DNA of 64,000 nt from Fagopyrum homotropicum (Eukaryota; Streptophyta; Magnoliopsida; Caryophyllales; Polygonaceae): assembly GCA_033239125.1 (NCBI GenBank), contig BSWB01000001.1, positions 28,113,501-28,177,500 of the forward strand, in the 5' to 3' direction. The stretch's first letter is position 1; each line of letters opens with the position of its first letter. The notes beneath the pieces were generated by a model. It worked only from the letters and a program-made list of their open reading frames with translations, was not told the origin of the DNA and did not search any database. Below, piece by piece: positions 1 through 11,620 of this stretch. A program made the translations under genes and the position numbers.

Positions 1-424
1 CAAGTCAAAGTGAAAGTGAAGTTCATCCTCTTCCCGGATTCTAGCACCACATTACCTTACATACATCCCTACCCTACACGTTTCTTGACCTTTTCTTTTG
101 GGAAGCCCTTGAGACCTTGAGCTTGTTGATTGACTTAGCGGTTTAAACTAGATTATACATGATTAATTTTGATAATTATGATTTATTATGCATTCTATGA
201 TTTTATGCAAAGATGAACAACTTTCCTATATTTAAAATGTTTTGAGCATGTTGAGTTTTTAAATTCCATGAAGTATTCTCTTAGAGTGATCTATGATAGT
301 TGCACACCATAAAATGTTTTTGAAAGACTTTTTCATTGATTTTCTTGACTTATAATCCATTCTATCTTGTCTTCTATATGCGGAACTTGCTTGGGGACAA
401 GCAAGGGCTAAGTATGGGGTATTT
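1..424 (+). other. 3' internal end of an upstream copy of the Athila-like element
   Basis: This stretch matches 5166-5590, the non-coding 3' internal region before the downstream LTR, including the purine-rich tract before TGATAGCATG. It holds no gene. Its presence left of the first LTR indicates that another internal region precedes it, outside the window. Confidence 0.55.
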
Positions 425-2134
425 TGATAGCATGAATTATAGTCTATATTTTGGGGTTTGTTTGGACGTTTTATCTTTCATAATCTGCATGTTTGTATGT
501 ACATTACGTGATTTTACTGCCATTTCATCTACCTTTGCGAGAATCGAGGTCTACACCTAGTTTCGTTGTAATTGCAGGTAATATGGTACGTTTTGCATCA
601 AAAAGGAACAAAAGGAGTCATGAGTCATTTGGAGCTACATCCAGGAAGCATAGCCATGGATTAAGGATTTACTTGGGACCAGTTTTGAGAGATTTCACAC
701 TCGGTTGACCACGGATTCACCTCGACCGAGGTGATCCAGAGACGCCGACTCGACCGAGGCGAACACCTAGGACGCGGCGAGAATATTTTATTCTTGGAGG
801 AGATCTTTTAAATTTGGAAAGTGATCTTATATTTTTGGGCTTGGCTCCTGGAAGGAAGGAGATATGCAGAATCATATATTTTACCTATATTTATGGGAAA
901 ATATCTTTCTAAGATTTATTATCTTTGGAGGGTTATTTTCCTATAAAAAGGGTTGGATTTCCACAATTCCAACAGCCCGCTTACACCGAAAAATACGCAG
1001 CAGCAGCCTACTCCAAGTTGGGAGAATTGAAGAACCTTTTTGAAGGTTGAAGGAAGATTGAAGTCCATAGCTTTCATAGCTTTATTGAAGGGTTTTGTAA
1101 GATTGTCTTCAATTCCCTCAATTGTTGTCTTGTCTTTTTGGATTGTTATCCAAGGAACGCTTTGTTGTGATATTTGATTTAGTTATTGAAGTCTTTTCAT
1201 TAAATTCTTCTTTGTTCAAATATTCACCTTCTTCCCATATATTTTAATACTTTCATTATGATGATGAGTGGCTAATTTCCTTGTGTGATTCTAGGGTGAT
1301 TGGCTGAAGGTTGTGGGAAAAACAATGATAGAATAATCTTAGATTCCAGTAGGATCCTGAAAGTTCGAGTCTTTAACCTTAACCCTAAGCATCTCGTTCA
1401 GTCGATGAACATCTCGGCCGGGGTGGAAACTGGCTGACCGAGGTGACTTATCTGATCCATAACTGAGAGTTAAGTGTTAGAGTTTGCCAAATCCTATTCT
1501 TATTACACCTTTCCTGATTCAAAGCAAGCTTAGGATGAGACTTACCCGGTAATTCCTTAGTTTGTATTAACGATCATAAGTGTAGGTAATAAAGGTTTAT
1601 CCTTTATTGGGGTTTGAGTGTGCTTCCATCCCATCTTTGTGAGTTAGCCTGAGACTTACCCGGTAAAGGTTGATTCTATTCCCTTAGATGGTGTGTTAGT
1701 TTGAGGTTATAGTTCTTTATCTTGATTCCTTAAGACTTACCCGGTAATAGGAGTTACGGTTTTGGATTAGTGAGTAGTGAGACTTAACCGGTGATCTACT
1801 CCACTTTAGAAACACCTTCCCCACGCAAAAATCTCAGCTTTGTCCGCTTATCTATAGATCTTGAGTTGGAACCACAACTAGATGCTTTAATCCCTAGAAT
1901 TGCATGTTTGCTTTATTGACTTCTTATTCATCTTTGATTGTGTTAATTGCTCTTGTGGTTAGAATCGACATAGCACACCGTATTGACTTTGTTTCACCGA
2001 GTCCCTGTGATCGACCCCTGGAATTTTCTTGCTTTTACTACGATTGACCCGTACACTGCGGGTTCGCATCCTTGTTTTAAGCTTAAGTCTAGGGTTATAA
2101 ATTTAAAGCTTGCACACACCGTTTGGAGCGAACA
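425..2134 (+). repeat. Left LTR of the Athila-like element
   Basis: Starts TGATAGCATG and ends GAGCGAACA, in TG...CA form, and matches 5591-7338. It contains four copies of a GAGACTTACCCGGTAA-type motif (about 1537, 1651, 1732 and 1779) and copies of a CTCGACCGAGGTG palindromic motif (about 720, 750, 1425). No gene is recognised in it. The exact 3' limit could be some 15 bases earlier if the shared GTTTGGAGCG block belongs to the internal region. Confidence 0.65.
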
Positions 2135-2676
2135 AGCAACCGAGGCGACTAGGGTTTCTGCAGAACCACCTCGGTCCGTACCACCTCGGTCTAGTCGAGA
2201 CCATCTCGACCGATGTGACAGCAGTTCCAGGAACAGTATAAAAAGGAAAAAAATTTCTGTTTTCACTTTTTACCTATTTCGACTCGACCGCGGGGCTCTT
2301 CCACCTCGCTTCCTCCAAATCTTGCTCGTTTTCGAAGATTTCCGCTTCCAAACTGCGATTGAAGGATAGAGGATCCTATTGCAAGTGCAGATCTGCGAAG
2401 AAATTGAACGAATCGACCGAAACGAGGTAAAAACAGTCGAAACCCTAACTCGTTCATTCGTTTCGATTTGGGCTTTGGTTGCCCCTGAATCTGCTGAGAA
2501 AAGGCTTAAGTACCCCATAGGAAGCAATTGTAGTGAATTTTGGGGGAAAAAGAACTGGATTTCTGAGATTTGAATCGAAAGCTGTTACGCCTCGGTCCAG
2601 TCGAACTGCATCTCGACCGAGGTGATTCTTGAGGATTGTCAGCGACCGAGGTGCTCTGACAGTAGCTGAAAAAAAA
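2135..2676 (+). other. 5' leader of the Athila-like internal region
   Basis: Between the LTR and the ORF. It holds several copies of the CCTCGGTC/CTCGACCGAG palindromic motif (about 2135, 2170-2215, 2590-2655). A primer-binding site could not be matched with certainty to a known tRNA. Confidence 0.4.
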
Positions 2677-4110
2677 ATGAGTTCCGATCGTCGCCTTGCC
2701 CTCAGAGATAGATCCTCACCCTCCCCTCCTTCCTCTTCTTCCCGACCTTACCGCCCGGTGATCCACGAGAGATGTCGGGTAGATTATGAGCGTATAGCTA
2801 ACCGTCCAGTGATTGCACCACGTTTTCTGGACGTGTCGGCTTTTGATTGCCTAGGGGTAGATGGAGACCTTAGGCGGATGATCACCACAGTCGGGCTGGA
2901 TCAGTTTACTGAGATCCGAGCCCCAGCTTACTTGGAGCCGACCCTAGAGTTCGTTAGTTCCTTTTCCTACCTTCCCACAGAGCAGTCTGTGAAGTACCGG
3001 TTGATGAACCGGAACTTCATAGTTCCCTTAGAGGTTTGGAGAGAGATTTTCAGCTTTCTTGAGCCCACCGCCACTGACTTCCCCTCCCGATCTATAGCTA
3101 GGGAGTTCTGGGGGAAGATTGCCCATATTACTGAGCATGCAGATAGATGGCGCCCTGGAGATTCTAGGGAGAAGGTCATCTTCCACCTTGCCTTCACATT
3201 AGCCCATAGGATATTCAGCGAGACACTTCTGGCGCGTACTGAGACGCCCCAGAAGATCCGACAGGGCGAGCTTTTTAGTCTTTACTGTATGGTTATAGGG
3301 GGTTTCCCAGACTTTGGCTTGATCTTGGCAGAGGACCTGCACAAGATCAAGGCCAAAGCGAAGGGAGATATCTGCTGTGGCGGTCTAGTCACCCACATAG
3401 CTGCTTTTCATGGGATGGACCTTAGTGTGTGTACGATGGTGGCGGCTCCGAAGCCGCTTGGATTGCAGGAAATGATCACTCGGAGGATTCTAGTTCCCCG
3501 AGGTCTGACCACTCCATATGTTGCTATGCCGTGGGAGCGGACTGCGCCACAAGGGATCCGCTGGTCTGCTCAGTTCACAGTCTTCGATCCACATTATTGG
3601 CAGACAACTTGGGCTCCACTGATGGAGGATCATAGGGAGGCAGCAGCCGCCCCAGCTGAGGATGAGGAGGAGGATGACGATGATGAGGACACTGTAGACG
3701 AGAGAGATGGTGGAGTCTCGATGGATACAGGGACGGATACTGCAGGGACGAGCGCACCGCCGATCATAGACTTGGATGATGAGGAGGATACTGAGCCTGC
3801 ACCTGCTGCACCTCCCGCTAGATCTGCTAGGCGTCGGACACGCCGTCATAGAGATTCTGAGGCTCATCGTCGGATCGACGACCTGACAGATCAGATGATA
3901 GATTCTTATGATGCCCTTACTATGGACATGCATGAGAGATTTGCTGCCCAGCACCGACACATTGACAACTGGACTCATCAGATGTTAGAGGGGCAGCACT
4001 ATCAGCGCAGGATGATGGAGCTACAGTTCCAGCAGACTATGGGCTATCAGTTCGACCCGACTCAGTATTCGTACGTACCACCACCACCACCACCGGATCA
4101 GGACTATTGA
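2677..4110 (+). CDS. ATHILA ORF1-like retrotransposon protein
   Basis: An open frame of 477 residues starting at the ATG just after an A-rich run; an upstream in-frame ATG at 2629 would add 16 residues. It resembles the additional ORF known from Athila-type Ty3/gypsy elements (ATHILA ORF-1 family): a domain of about 250 residues with the spacing around FIVPLEVWREIF, REFWGKIAHIT and LARTETPQKIRQGEL, then a variable tail. The tail has an acidic stretch (about residues 325-345, mainly D and E), a basic RRRTRRHR patch and a proline run near the C-terminus. The biochemical role of this family is not established. It lacks zinc knuckles and all pol motifs. It is the only ORF in the internal region and it is intact. 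Confident that it is a transposon protein, less certain of the exact family. Confidence 0.7.
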   Translation: MSSDRRLALRDRSSPSPPSSSSRPYRPVIHERCRVDYERIANRPVIAPRFLDVSAFDCLGVDGDLRRMITTVGLDQFTEIRAPAYLEPTLEFVSSFSYLPTEQSVKYRLMNRNFIVPLEVWREIFSFLEPTATDFPSRSIAREFWGKIAHITEHADRWRPGDSREKVIFHLAFTLAHRIFSETLLARTETPQKIRQGELFSLYCMVIGGFPDFGLILAEDLHKIKAKAKGDICCGGLVTHIAAFHGMDLSVCTMVAAPKPLGLQEMITRRILVPRGLTTPYVAMPWERTAPQGIRWSAQFTVFDPHYWQTTWAPLMEDHREAAAAPAEDEEEDDDDEDTVDERDGGVSMDTGTDTAGTSAPPIIDLDDEEDTEPAPAAPPARSARRRTRRHRDSEAHRRIDDLTDQMIDSYDALTMDMHERFAAQHRHIDNWTHQMLEGQHYQRRMMELQFQQTMGYQFDPTQYSYVPPPPPPDQDY

Positions 4111-5590
4111 TGATTTGCAGGATTTTCTTTATTATATTCTTATGCAGTTCAGCTATTTATCCGGTGAGTACTCTTGTCTCTAGACCTATATCGACCCACT
4201 GGGACATTGTGTCCCAAGTATGGGGTATTTGTATTTATGTGATGACTTTTGATGTACTTATTTGATGATTTCGATGTACGTACATTTGATCGGATATTTC
4301 ATATTGATGCTTCATTTGCCTTTATATGTTTATCTGATATTACATGCATACTTACAGGTTATTTGATTGACAAAAACGTCGAAACTGAAAAAAAAAATGG
4401 TTTTAAAAAAAAAAATTTTGACCTCGACCGAGTCAGTCTTGGCCAAACGAGGCGTTTCACCTCGGTTGAACCAAGAACATCTCGACCGAGGTGGGTTAAC
4501 TGAGAGTTTTCGAAAACGATTTTTGTGTTGCTTATCTGGATATGATCTCAGTGAAGATCTTGTTTACTGACTGGTTTTAAATTCTTTATATGTTTGAAAA
4601 GTTTTATAATATGTTTAAGTTGCTAAATGCTTTGTTTGAAATTATTGGGATGTTTAATACTTTGTTTTTATCCAAATTATGTTGAATTTGAAGGTTGACA
4701 CCACAAGATAAGTTCTCTCACTTTCTTCCTGAAAAGACCAAGGCAATTCATTCTTCTCTCTTCTTCTTCTTGATCATGCTTAACCCCTCATATACATTTT
4801 GCCTCCCTTACCTATCCGGGAATTTGGAAGCAAGCGAAGTGGTGAAAGCAAGTGAAGTTAAAGTTGAGAAGTAGCTGGAAGTGAAAGTGTTAGAAAGTAA
4901 TAATAGGTTTGGAGAAATCAATCATGAAGATGAGTAACTCGGCACCATTCACATAGCCGGGTGTTTGTGTCTTGCCAAAGTCGGATTGAGCGATATTCCT
5001 AACGGGTCATGGTATGTGCATCAAGGGTTTGATGCATCTCAAGAAATTGATGACTGCTGATTTCCTAGGCTTCGGTTATTGTGCACCTCTGTCCATACAT
5101 CCCAAAAAGTAAAGTAAAAAGAAAAAAAGTGTGAAATAAGCAAAGCTTATTAGTGGAAGATGTTGCAAGTCAAAGTGAAAGTGAAGTTCATCCTTTTCCC
5201 GGATTCTAGCACCACATTACCTTACATACATCCCCACCCTACACGTTTCTTGACCTTTTCTTTTGGGAAGCCCTTGAGACCTTGAGCTTGTTGATTGACT
5301 TAGTGGTTTAAACTGGATTATACATGATTAATTTTGATAATTATGACTTATTATGCATTCTATGGTTTTATGCAAAGATGAACAACTTTCCTATATTTAT
5401 AAAATGTTTTGAGCATATTGAGTTTTTAATTCCATGAAGTATTCTCTTAGAGTGATCTATGATTGTAACACACCATAAAAATGTTTTTGAAAGACTTTTC
5501 ATTGATTTTCTTGACTTATAATCCATTCTATCTTGTCTTCTATATGCGGAACTTGCTTGGGGACAAGCAAGGGCTAAGTATGGGGTATTT
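4111..5590 (+). other. 3' non-coding internal region of the Athila-like element, with PPT at 5576-5590
   Basis: No ORF of note. It contains two PPT-like AAGTATGGGGTATT blocks, one at about 4207 shortly after the ORF and one at 5576-5590 just before the right LTR. It also holds more CTCGACCGAG motifs (about 4425, 4460-4495). From 5166 onward it duplicates bases 1-424. Confidence 0.5.
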
Positions 5591-7338
5591 TGATAGCATG
5601 AATTATAGTCTATATTTTGAGATTTGTTTGGACGTTTTATCTTCAATAATCTGCATGTTAGCATGTATAATATGTGATTATATTACCATTTCATCTACCT
5701 TTGCAAGAATCGAGGTCTACACCTAGTTTTGTTGTAATCGTAGGTAAAATAGCACGTTTTGCATCAAAAAGGAGCAAAAGGAGTCATGAGTCATTTGGAG
5801 ATACATCCAGGAACATAAGGAACCATCCAGGAAGCATAGCCATGGATTAAAGATTTACTTTGGACCAGTTTTGAGAGATTTCACATTCAGTTATGACTCA
5901 CCTCGGTTGACCAGAGATTCATCTCGACCGAGGTGATCCAGAGACGCCGACTCGACCGAGGCGAACACCTAGGACGCGGCGAGAATATTTTATTCTTGGC
6001 TGAGATCTTTTATCTTTGGAAGGTGATCTTATATTTTTGGGCTTGGCTCCTGGAAGGAAGAAGATCTTATATTTTACCTATTTTTATGGGAAAAGATCTT
6101 TCTAAGATATTTTATCTTTGGAGGGTTATTTTCCTATAAAAAGGGTTGGATTTCCCACAAATCCGGGATCCGCTATCACCCCGTCTTATCTAGCATACAT
6201 CGCCGCAGCCATACTCCAGTTGGGAGTTTTGAAGAACCTTTTCGAAGGTTGAAGGAAGATTGAAGATCATAGCTTTTATAGCTTTTGAAGGGTTTTGTAA
6301 GATTGTCTTTAATTCCCTTCCTTGTTGTCTTATCTTGTTGGATTTATATCCAAGGAACGCTTTTGTTGTGATATTTGATTCAGTTATTGAAGTCTTTTTC
6401 ATTAAATTCTTCTTGTTCAAATATTTACCTTCTTCCCATATATTTAATACTTTCATAATGATGATGAGTGGCTAATTTCCTTGTGTGATTCTAGGGTGAT
6501 TGGCTGAAGGTTGTGGGAAAAACAATGATAGAATAATCTTAGATTCCAGTAGGACCCTGAAAGTTCGAGTCTTTAACCTTAACCCTAAGCATCTCGTTCA
6601 GTCAATGAACATCTCGGCCGGGGTGGAATCTGGCTGACCGAGGTGACTTATCTGATCCTAAATTGAGAGTTAAGTGTTAGAATTTGCCAAATCCTATTCT
6701 TATTACACCTTTCCTAGTTCAAAGCAAGCTTAGGATGAGACTTACCCGGTAATTCCTTAGTTTGTGTACCAACGATCATAAGTGTAGGTAATAAAGGTTT
6801 ATCCTTTATTGGGGTTTGAGTGTGCTTCCATCCCATCTTTGTGAGTTAGCCTGAGACTTACCCGGTAAAGGTTGATTCTATTCCCTTAGATGGTGTGTTA
6901 GTTTGAGGTAATAGTTCTTTATCTTAATTCCTTGAGACTTACCCGGTAATAGGAGTTACGGTTTTGGATTAGTGAGTAGTGAGACTTACCCGGTGATCTA
7001 CTCCACTTTAGTAACACCTTCCCCTTGCAAAAATCTCAGCTTTGTCCGCTTATCTTTAGATCTTGAGTTGGAACCACAACTAGACGCTTTAATCCCTAGA
7101 ATTGCATGTTTGCTTTATTGACTTCTTATTCATCTTTGATTGTGTTAATTGCTCTTTGTGGTTAGTATTCACGAAGCTTACCGTTATTGACTTTGTTTCA
7201 CCGAGTCCTTCTGATCGACCCCTGGAATTTCTTGCTTTTTACTACGATTGACCCGTACACTGCGGGTTCGCATCCTTGTTTTAAGCTTAAGTCTAGGGTT
7301 ATAAATTTAAAGCTTGCACACACCGTTTGGAGCGAACA
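5591..7338 (+). repeat. Right LTR of the Athila-like element
   Basis: Near-identical to the left LTR with small indels. It is followed by CAAAC and then sequence homologous to the Tekay-like protease region, where the sister copy near 48340 reads CGAACCTCTCG. CAAAC is therefore a plausible 5-bp target duplication, but its partner lies outside the window. Confidence 0.7.
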
Positions 7339-8961
7339 CAAACCTCTCGGGTACCTCTAATCTTACCCCCATCTAGTAATCTTATAAAGAAAGGTCTCCC
7401 CTCTACAGTAACTAAGGTCAATCTATCTACACATGCATCAGATATAAAAGAATACGTAACACCGCTATCAAAAAGAACTCTAACAGGAAAACCAATAATA
7501 TGAATGGTACATGTGGTCCCTGGCATTGTCGGCTCTACAACACCTCAGCTCATAAAATTTGGTTGATGCATCTTTGGTGTCCGTAGAACTACCAACTCAT
7601 CGCCTACCTCTCCCTTCTCCCTGAGCGGAACCTTGAAGAGCGGTAAACCATGGGCTCTCTGTTACTGCTGCTGCTGGTATTGAGGTCTTTGTCCACCTTC
7701 TGCAACGGTAGCAGGTGAAGATCCCTACTGAGATAGCGCTTTGCCTTGATGGAAAAACGCAACTTTATGTCCGGGCTTGCCATAAGAATAACAAGTCATT
7801 GCAGTCTTCTTACAGTCATCTCTCAAGTGTCCGACACCTCTACAGTTAAAGCATTGTCATCCTTTGTCGGAACTCTACATAGAATCTTGGAAATCAGAAC
7901 GTTTCGGCGTCTGACTATGCCCCGAATCCAAATGCTCCAGCTCCGGCATTGGTTGGTCCAGTCCTTTGTCTCTTCTCAAGACCTTCTGTTTGAGAAGCTC
8001 TCCTCTGACCTGGTCGGTCTCTCTCATAAGCAGATGATCTATCCTGATAGTCCGTCAAGGAGTCATAAAGGAAACAAGCAAGATATGAGTGTGTAGACTC
8101 TCACAACCTCCGAGATAAAAAGTAAACTTGTTGATGCTCTGGTGGTGCAGACAGTCCCAACAAAGACAACTCTTCTTGAAACTTGTTGACAATCTCAGCA
8201 ATAGGAAGATCCTCGAAACCAGCCTCGAGGAAATCTTGAAGTCGATCTCTCCTCATAGTTGCAGGAAAAAAGCGATCCCTGATCACCGTATTCGTCTACT
8301 CGTAACTCATGACCTTATTGCGAGCAGTCCTTCACCAAGAAAGAGCCTGACCCTTCAGCAATGTCTATGCTATGTCAACATGACGTCCCTTTGGGCAACC
8401 GATCGCCTCCGCAGCAGAATCCAGTTGTCCTAGCCACAACTCCACCTCTAATCCATTATTTCCTATGAAAGAAGGAACCTTCATTTGGTTGAAAACCTTC
8501 AACCAACATTCGGGCCTCAGCTCTCTCGTCTCAACCGGAGCTCTAACAACCTCAACAACTCTAGCAGGGGCAACAACAACCTGCGTAACTCTCTACGAAA
8601 CCTCAGTTGATCTTGCGGGTACTAGCAGTGCTGGTGTAGGTCCTCCAGTCCTGATAGCCTCCCCAACTCTCTGCACGTAATCGTGATATGCAGAAGCTCC
8701 AATGGATACTCGACCAGACTCAATCGACTGTGCTCTTTGTGCTCCAGACCTAGCAGCGGTCCCGTTCCCTGCCTATGGAACAACGCTTTCAACAACTTTT
8801 TCAGTGAACATCTCAACGATAGGCGGATCAGCAACTGGGTCTTGGCCCCGACCTCTAGCTAGTGGAGGTGTTCCTGCTCGTCCTCGTCCACGGATTGTAG
8901 GTGGAAGAGGTTGTCGACCTCTTTCTTGCCCCATAGCAGATATAGCTCTAGTATGTGTCAT
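7339..8961 (-). pseudogene. Tekay-like gag-protease fragment
   Basis: Minus-strand gag begins near 8961 with an arginine/glycine/proline-rich N-terminus. A retrotransposon gag segment follows (FPATMRRDRLQDFLEAGFEDLP region, 8286-8101). The retropepsin region at 7526-7339 has VLFDSGVTYSFISDACVDRL, where the active-site triad is D-S-G in place of the D-T-G of the second copy. Many in-frame stops and frameshifts break it between 7530 and 8900, and the Athila-like LTR truncates it. Not functional. Confidence 0.75.
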
Positions 8962-9212
8962 TTGCTAAGGATAGATATAAGGATATATAAGGTCACGCTT
9001 AAACTAAAGCAGAAATCTAGGAAAAGAACTTAAAAGCCAACATAACAGAAAATTAACTGCTGAGATCCGCGGAGGTAGGGGTGGTCGTCCGTACATCTAT
9101 CCAAGACCGACAAGTTTAAAATAAAACCCCCTTTTGAAAATGTAGACCCCTTGCGGGGTTTTTTTATTTATCTATTCGACCTTTAGAAGTTTTCGAGTGC
9201 CATTGTGAACAA

Positions 9213-9230
9213 CATAGAGCTCTGATACCA
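9213..9230 (-). promoter_or_regulatory. Primer-binding site, initiator Met-tRNA type
   Basis: Minus strand reads TGGTATCAGAGCTCTATG, complementary to the 3' end of initiator methionine tRNA, four bases inside the LTR end. This fixes the element's orientation. Confidence 0.85.
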
Positions 9231-9233
9231 TAT

Positions 9234-10905
9234 TGTAACACCACAAGTTTTGGGAACTCGAGGCGTTATGGGCTAGGACCTCACAATGGATCCCGACCTT
9301 CATAGTAACAATGACACAACGGATCTTACAACAAGGCACAAATAAATGAAAACCAAAACTTATAATAAAACCAAAGGTTTAACAAGGAAAGCGTAAAAGA
9401 CTCGTAGCCGAGTTGAAAACAAACTGAAAGAACAACAACTGAAATATAAAACCCAATCTCGTCCTATAATGTATGGGAATCCCGGCTGACCACACCATTC
9501 GGATTACTCAGCAGCATCCCTAACCTGCGGAAGATCTACAACATCAGTATAAACCATTAGCTAACATTCTAGATATCAGAAAGACAGTAAAGGCACAAAC
9601 ACACATTAGGTAAAGTAAACATATAGCATGCTCGCACTCAACCGGTTATTATCTTCCATTAAGGTTAATCCCTTTACTAATTCAACTTATGTTGTTACAC
9701 GAGAATCGCTGCGATCTCGCCTCTGCCCCCTTTCACCAAAAAGAATAGAATGTATGCATCCTTTTGTCACCTGCTGGACTGATCGCAAGATCACCTCCTA
9801 GTTTCCCCATTTTGAACTCGACAAGCGGTAACCGCCCGGTTATAATACACTTGGGTCAATTACGGATATGAAGGTCATTCCTAGTTCCGGATATTGGTTA
9901 TAGCAATAAACAACAACACAACCAAGCAAAAACAATCAAACTAATATACGGAATGCAGCTAAGTAAGTCCAAGGGACTTGCCTCACTCGAATGTAACTCA
10001 AAGGTTCAGCAACCAACGTAGTTTCCCTCAAGAAAGAAGAACGAAAACCTACTCAACAAGGCATAACGAATCAAGAACTGAAATGATTGCTAGAAGTGTA
10101 TAACTTATAGTCTCAATAACCTCTAAGAGATCTCCACAAGCTAGGGTCTCAACCTTAGTCTTACAGATCGCTAAGGGTCAACAATAACATCATAAGTCCA
10201 GGAAAGTAACGAAGAAATCAAGGAAAGAAGCAGCTCACCAAAGACGAGAGCTATTGTAGGATAACCGCAGGGGCGGCTTGGCAGACCGCGGGGGCGGCAC
10301 TGGGCAGAATCCGCAGGGGCGGCGCTGGCAAGCGGGTGGGGGGGGGCGGTGTAGAAGGTTGTTGTCGACTCCTTCGACAGCAAGGAACGCAGCAAGGGAT
10401 AAATCTTGCTTCTCTCAACACACACACACACATGTCACAACTCAACCAAGGGATCCTGTGAATATCAACAAATCAACAATAGGGATGTCAACAAGAATCA
10501 AGGTTCAAACTTGATTCTTGGAGGAGAAGAAATAGAAGAACGAAAGAAGAAAACGAAACTGAAGAAAAGGCATGTAGCAACTCATGAACGTGAGGGAGAA
10601 AGGCAGAAGGAGAAGACTTACACATTCAGCAAGATCACAGGGAAAGAATGTTGCAGCTTTCGAGGTTGAAGGAAAACGTATGCAAGAAACAAAAAAAAAA
10701 AAAAGAAGGCAAGAATTTATAGGAACGAGGTGAAAAGATAGAAGGAAGGATGTTCTAGGGTTAAGAACATGATAGGAAAACCATCCCATAAGATAGAAGA
10801 ACGGATCTCCTATCTATCGAAAGAAATAAAAACAAACAAAAAACATATCGGCGCGATGTGGGGCAAAAACGCAGGGGCGGTGAAGTCTAAAAATTGGGTC
10901 TTACA
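9234..10905 (-). repeat. 5' LTR of the first Tekay-like element
   Basis: Plus strand runs TGTAACACC...GGGTCTTACA, so the minus strand starts TGTAAGACCC and ends GGTGTTACA. It is homologous to 50205-51458, which lacks about 420 bases relative to this copy (roughly 9440-9930 here). It includes GC-rich GCAGGGGCGG-type repeats near 10270-10350 and 10870. Short ORFs here are not genes. Confidence 0.8.
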
Positions 10906-11211
10906 TACGGGCACTTGGGCTATCTTGATAGGGTTGGCCATGGCCGTTGGTGCGGGCTTCCTCAATTTACAAGTATAGAATAAGGGTAAGATCTCCGTGG
11001 CTGCATATGGAACTGGGCCTTAATGTTGCAAGACGAAGAAGGAAAGAGGTTAGGAATAAAATATACTGACATTAGTATATTGTATGCTTCATTGAAAAAA
11101 CCGGCTATCCGGCCCATATTTGCGGATATGTATAACGGAAATATGCAATTACGATACTGGCCTCATAACTGGTAAGAGGAAGAAGGAAAGAGGTTAAGAA
11201 TAGAATAGGTA
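10906..11211. other. No gene recognised
   Basis: Flank of the Tekay-like LTR. Weakly coding-like but with no recognised domain or repeat. Confidence 0.5.
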
Positions 11212-11620
11212 CTGATTTTCTGGTATAAAAAATTCTGGTATGAAAAAAATTATCATATGAAAAATTTCTAGTGTGAAAAATTCTGGTATTCTGCTATGAA
11301 AAATTCTGGTATGAAAAATTTCTAGTATGAAAAATTTCTAGTATGAAAAACTGTGGTATGAAAAATTTGGGTATGAAAAATTTTTGGTATGAAAATTTCC
11401 GGTATGAACTAAAATAAAAAAAATAAAAAAGGACATAAAAAACAAAAGAAAATAAAAAACAAATTCAGTAATAAAGTTTACATAAGAAATTCTGTTGTTT
11501 TTTTAAAAAAAAATAGAGGGGTTAATTAATTTTATCTACCATTAATGAAAGTGGTAAAAAATTAATGGGGTATAGAAAGCAAAAGGAAATAGAAAATGGT
11601 CTATTTAGCCAAATTCTTTC
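11212..11620. repeat. Tandem GGTATGAAAAATT array and one arm of a terminal-inverted-repeat element
   Basis: About a dozen imperfect copies of a 13-16-base unit (TGGTATGAAAAATTC type) at 11220-11405 are followed by an A-rich stretch, a GTGGTAAAAAATTAATGGGG block and an end reading GGTCTATTTAGCCAAATTC. In reverse complement the same order (terminus, ACCCC-AAATTTTTTACCAC block, A/T stretch, CATACCAGAA array) is found at 41400-41830, so this is one arm of the same transposon family. The other arm is not seen here and may have been lost at the Tekay insertion. Confidence 0.55.

Larger units (their letters stand above)
1..7338 (+). mobile_element. Athila-like non-autonomous Ty3/gypsy element, tandem (shared-LTR) arrangement
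   Basis: Bases 1-2134 are repeated almost unchanged at 5166-7338. The repeat includes a Ty3/gypsy-type 3' end (a GGGGACAAGCAAGGGCTAAG block followed by a purine-rich tract) directly before TGATAGCATG, so the LTR proper is taken as 425-2134 and 5591-7338. The stretch 1-424 then corresponds to the 3' internal end of a further upstream copy, as expected from two elements sharing one LTR. The only gene inside is an ATHILA ORF1-like ORF. No gag, protease, reverse transcriptase or integrase is visible, so the unit depends on proteins from elsewhere. The right edge interrupts a minus-strand Tekay-like element; comparison with the sister copy near 48340 places the junction at about 7338. The left edge of the array lies outside the window. 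Seen: repeats, ORF and junction. Inferred: tandem state and exact LTR ends. Confidence 0.75.
7339..10905 (-). mobile_element. Tekay-like Ty3/gypsy element, 5' part only (LTR, PBS, gag, protease)
   Basis: Read on the minus strand this is LTR (10905-9234), Met-tRNA primer-binding site (9230-9213), gag and the start of protease, cut at 7338 by the Athila-like insertion. It is homologous over its length to 48330-51458, the second copy in this window. The rest of pol and the 3' LTR would lie left of position 1. Confidence 0.8.

Noticed and set aside
1..2134. Treating the whole 2.1-kb direct repeat as the LTR
   Set aside because: A polypurine-tract-like sequence lies directly before TGATAGCATG inside the repeat, which places the LTR start at 425; the tandem explanation fits better, though not proven.
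10171..10978. Several overlapping short ORFs in GC-rich sequence
   Set aside because: All lie within or at the edge of the Tekay-like LTR and match its second copy without a conserved frame.
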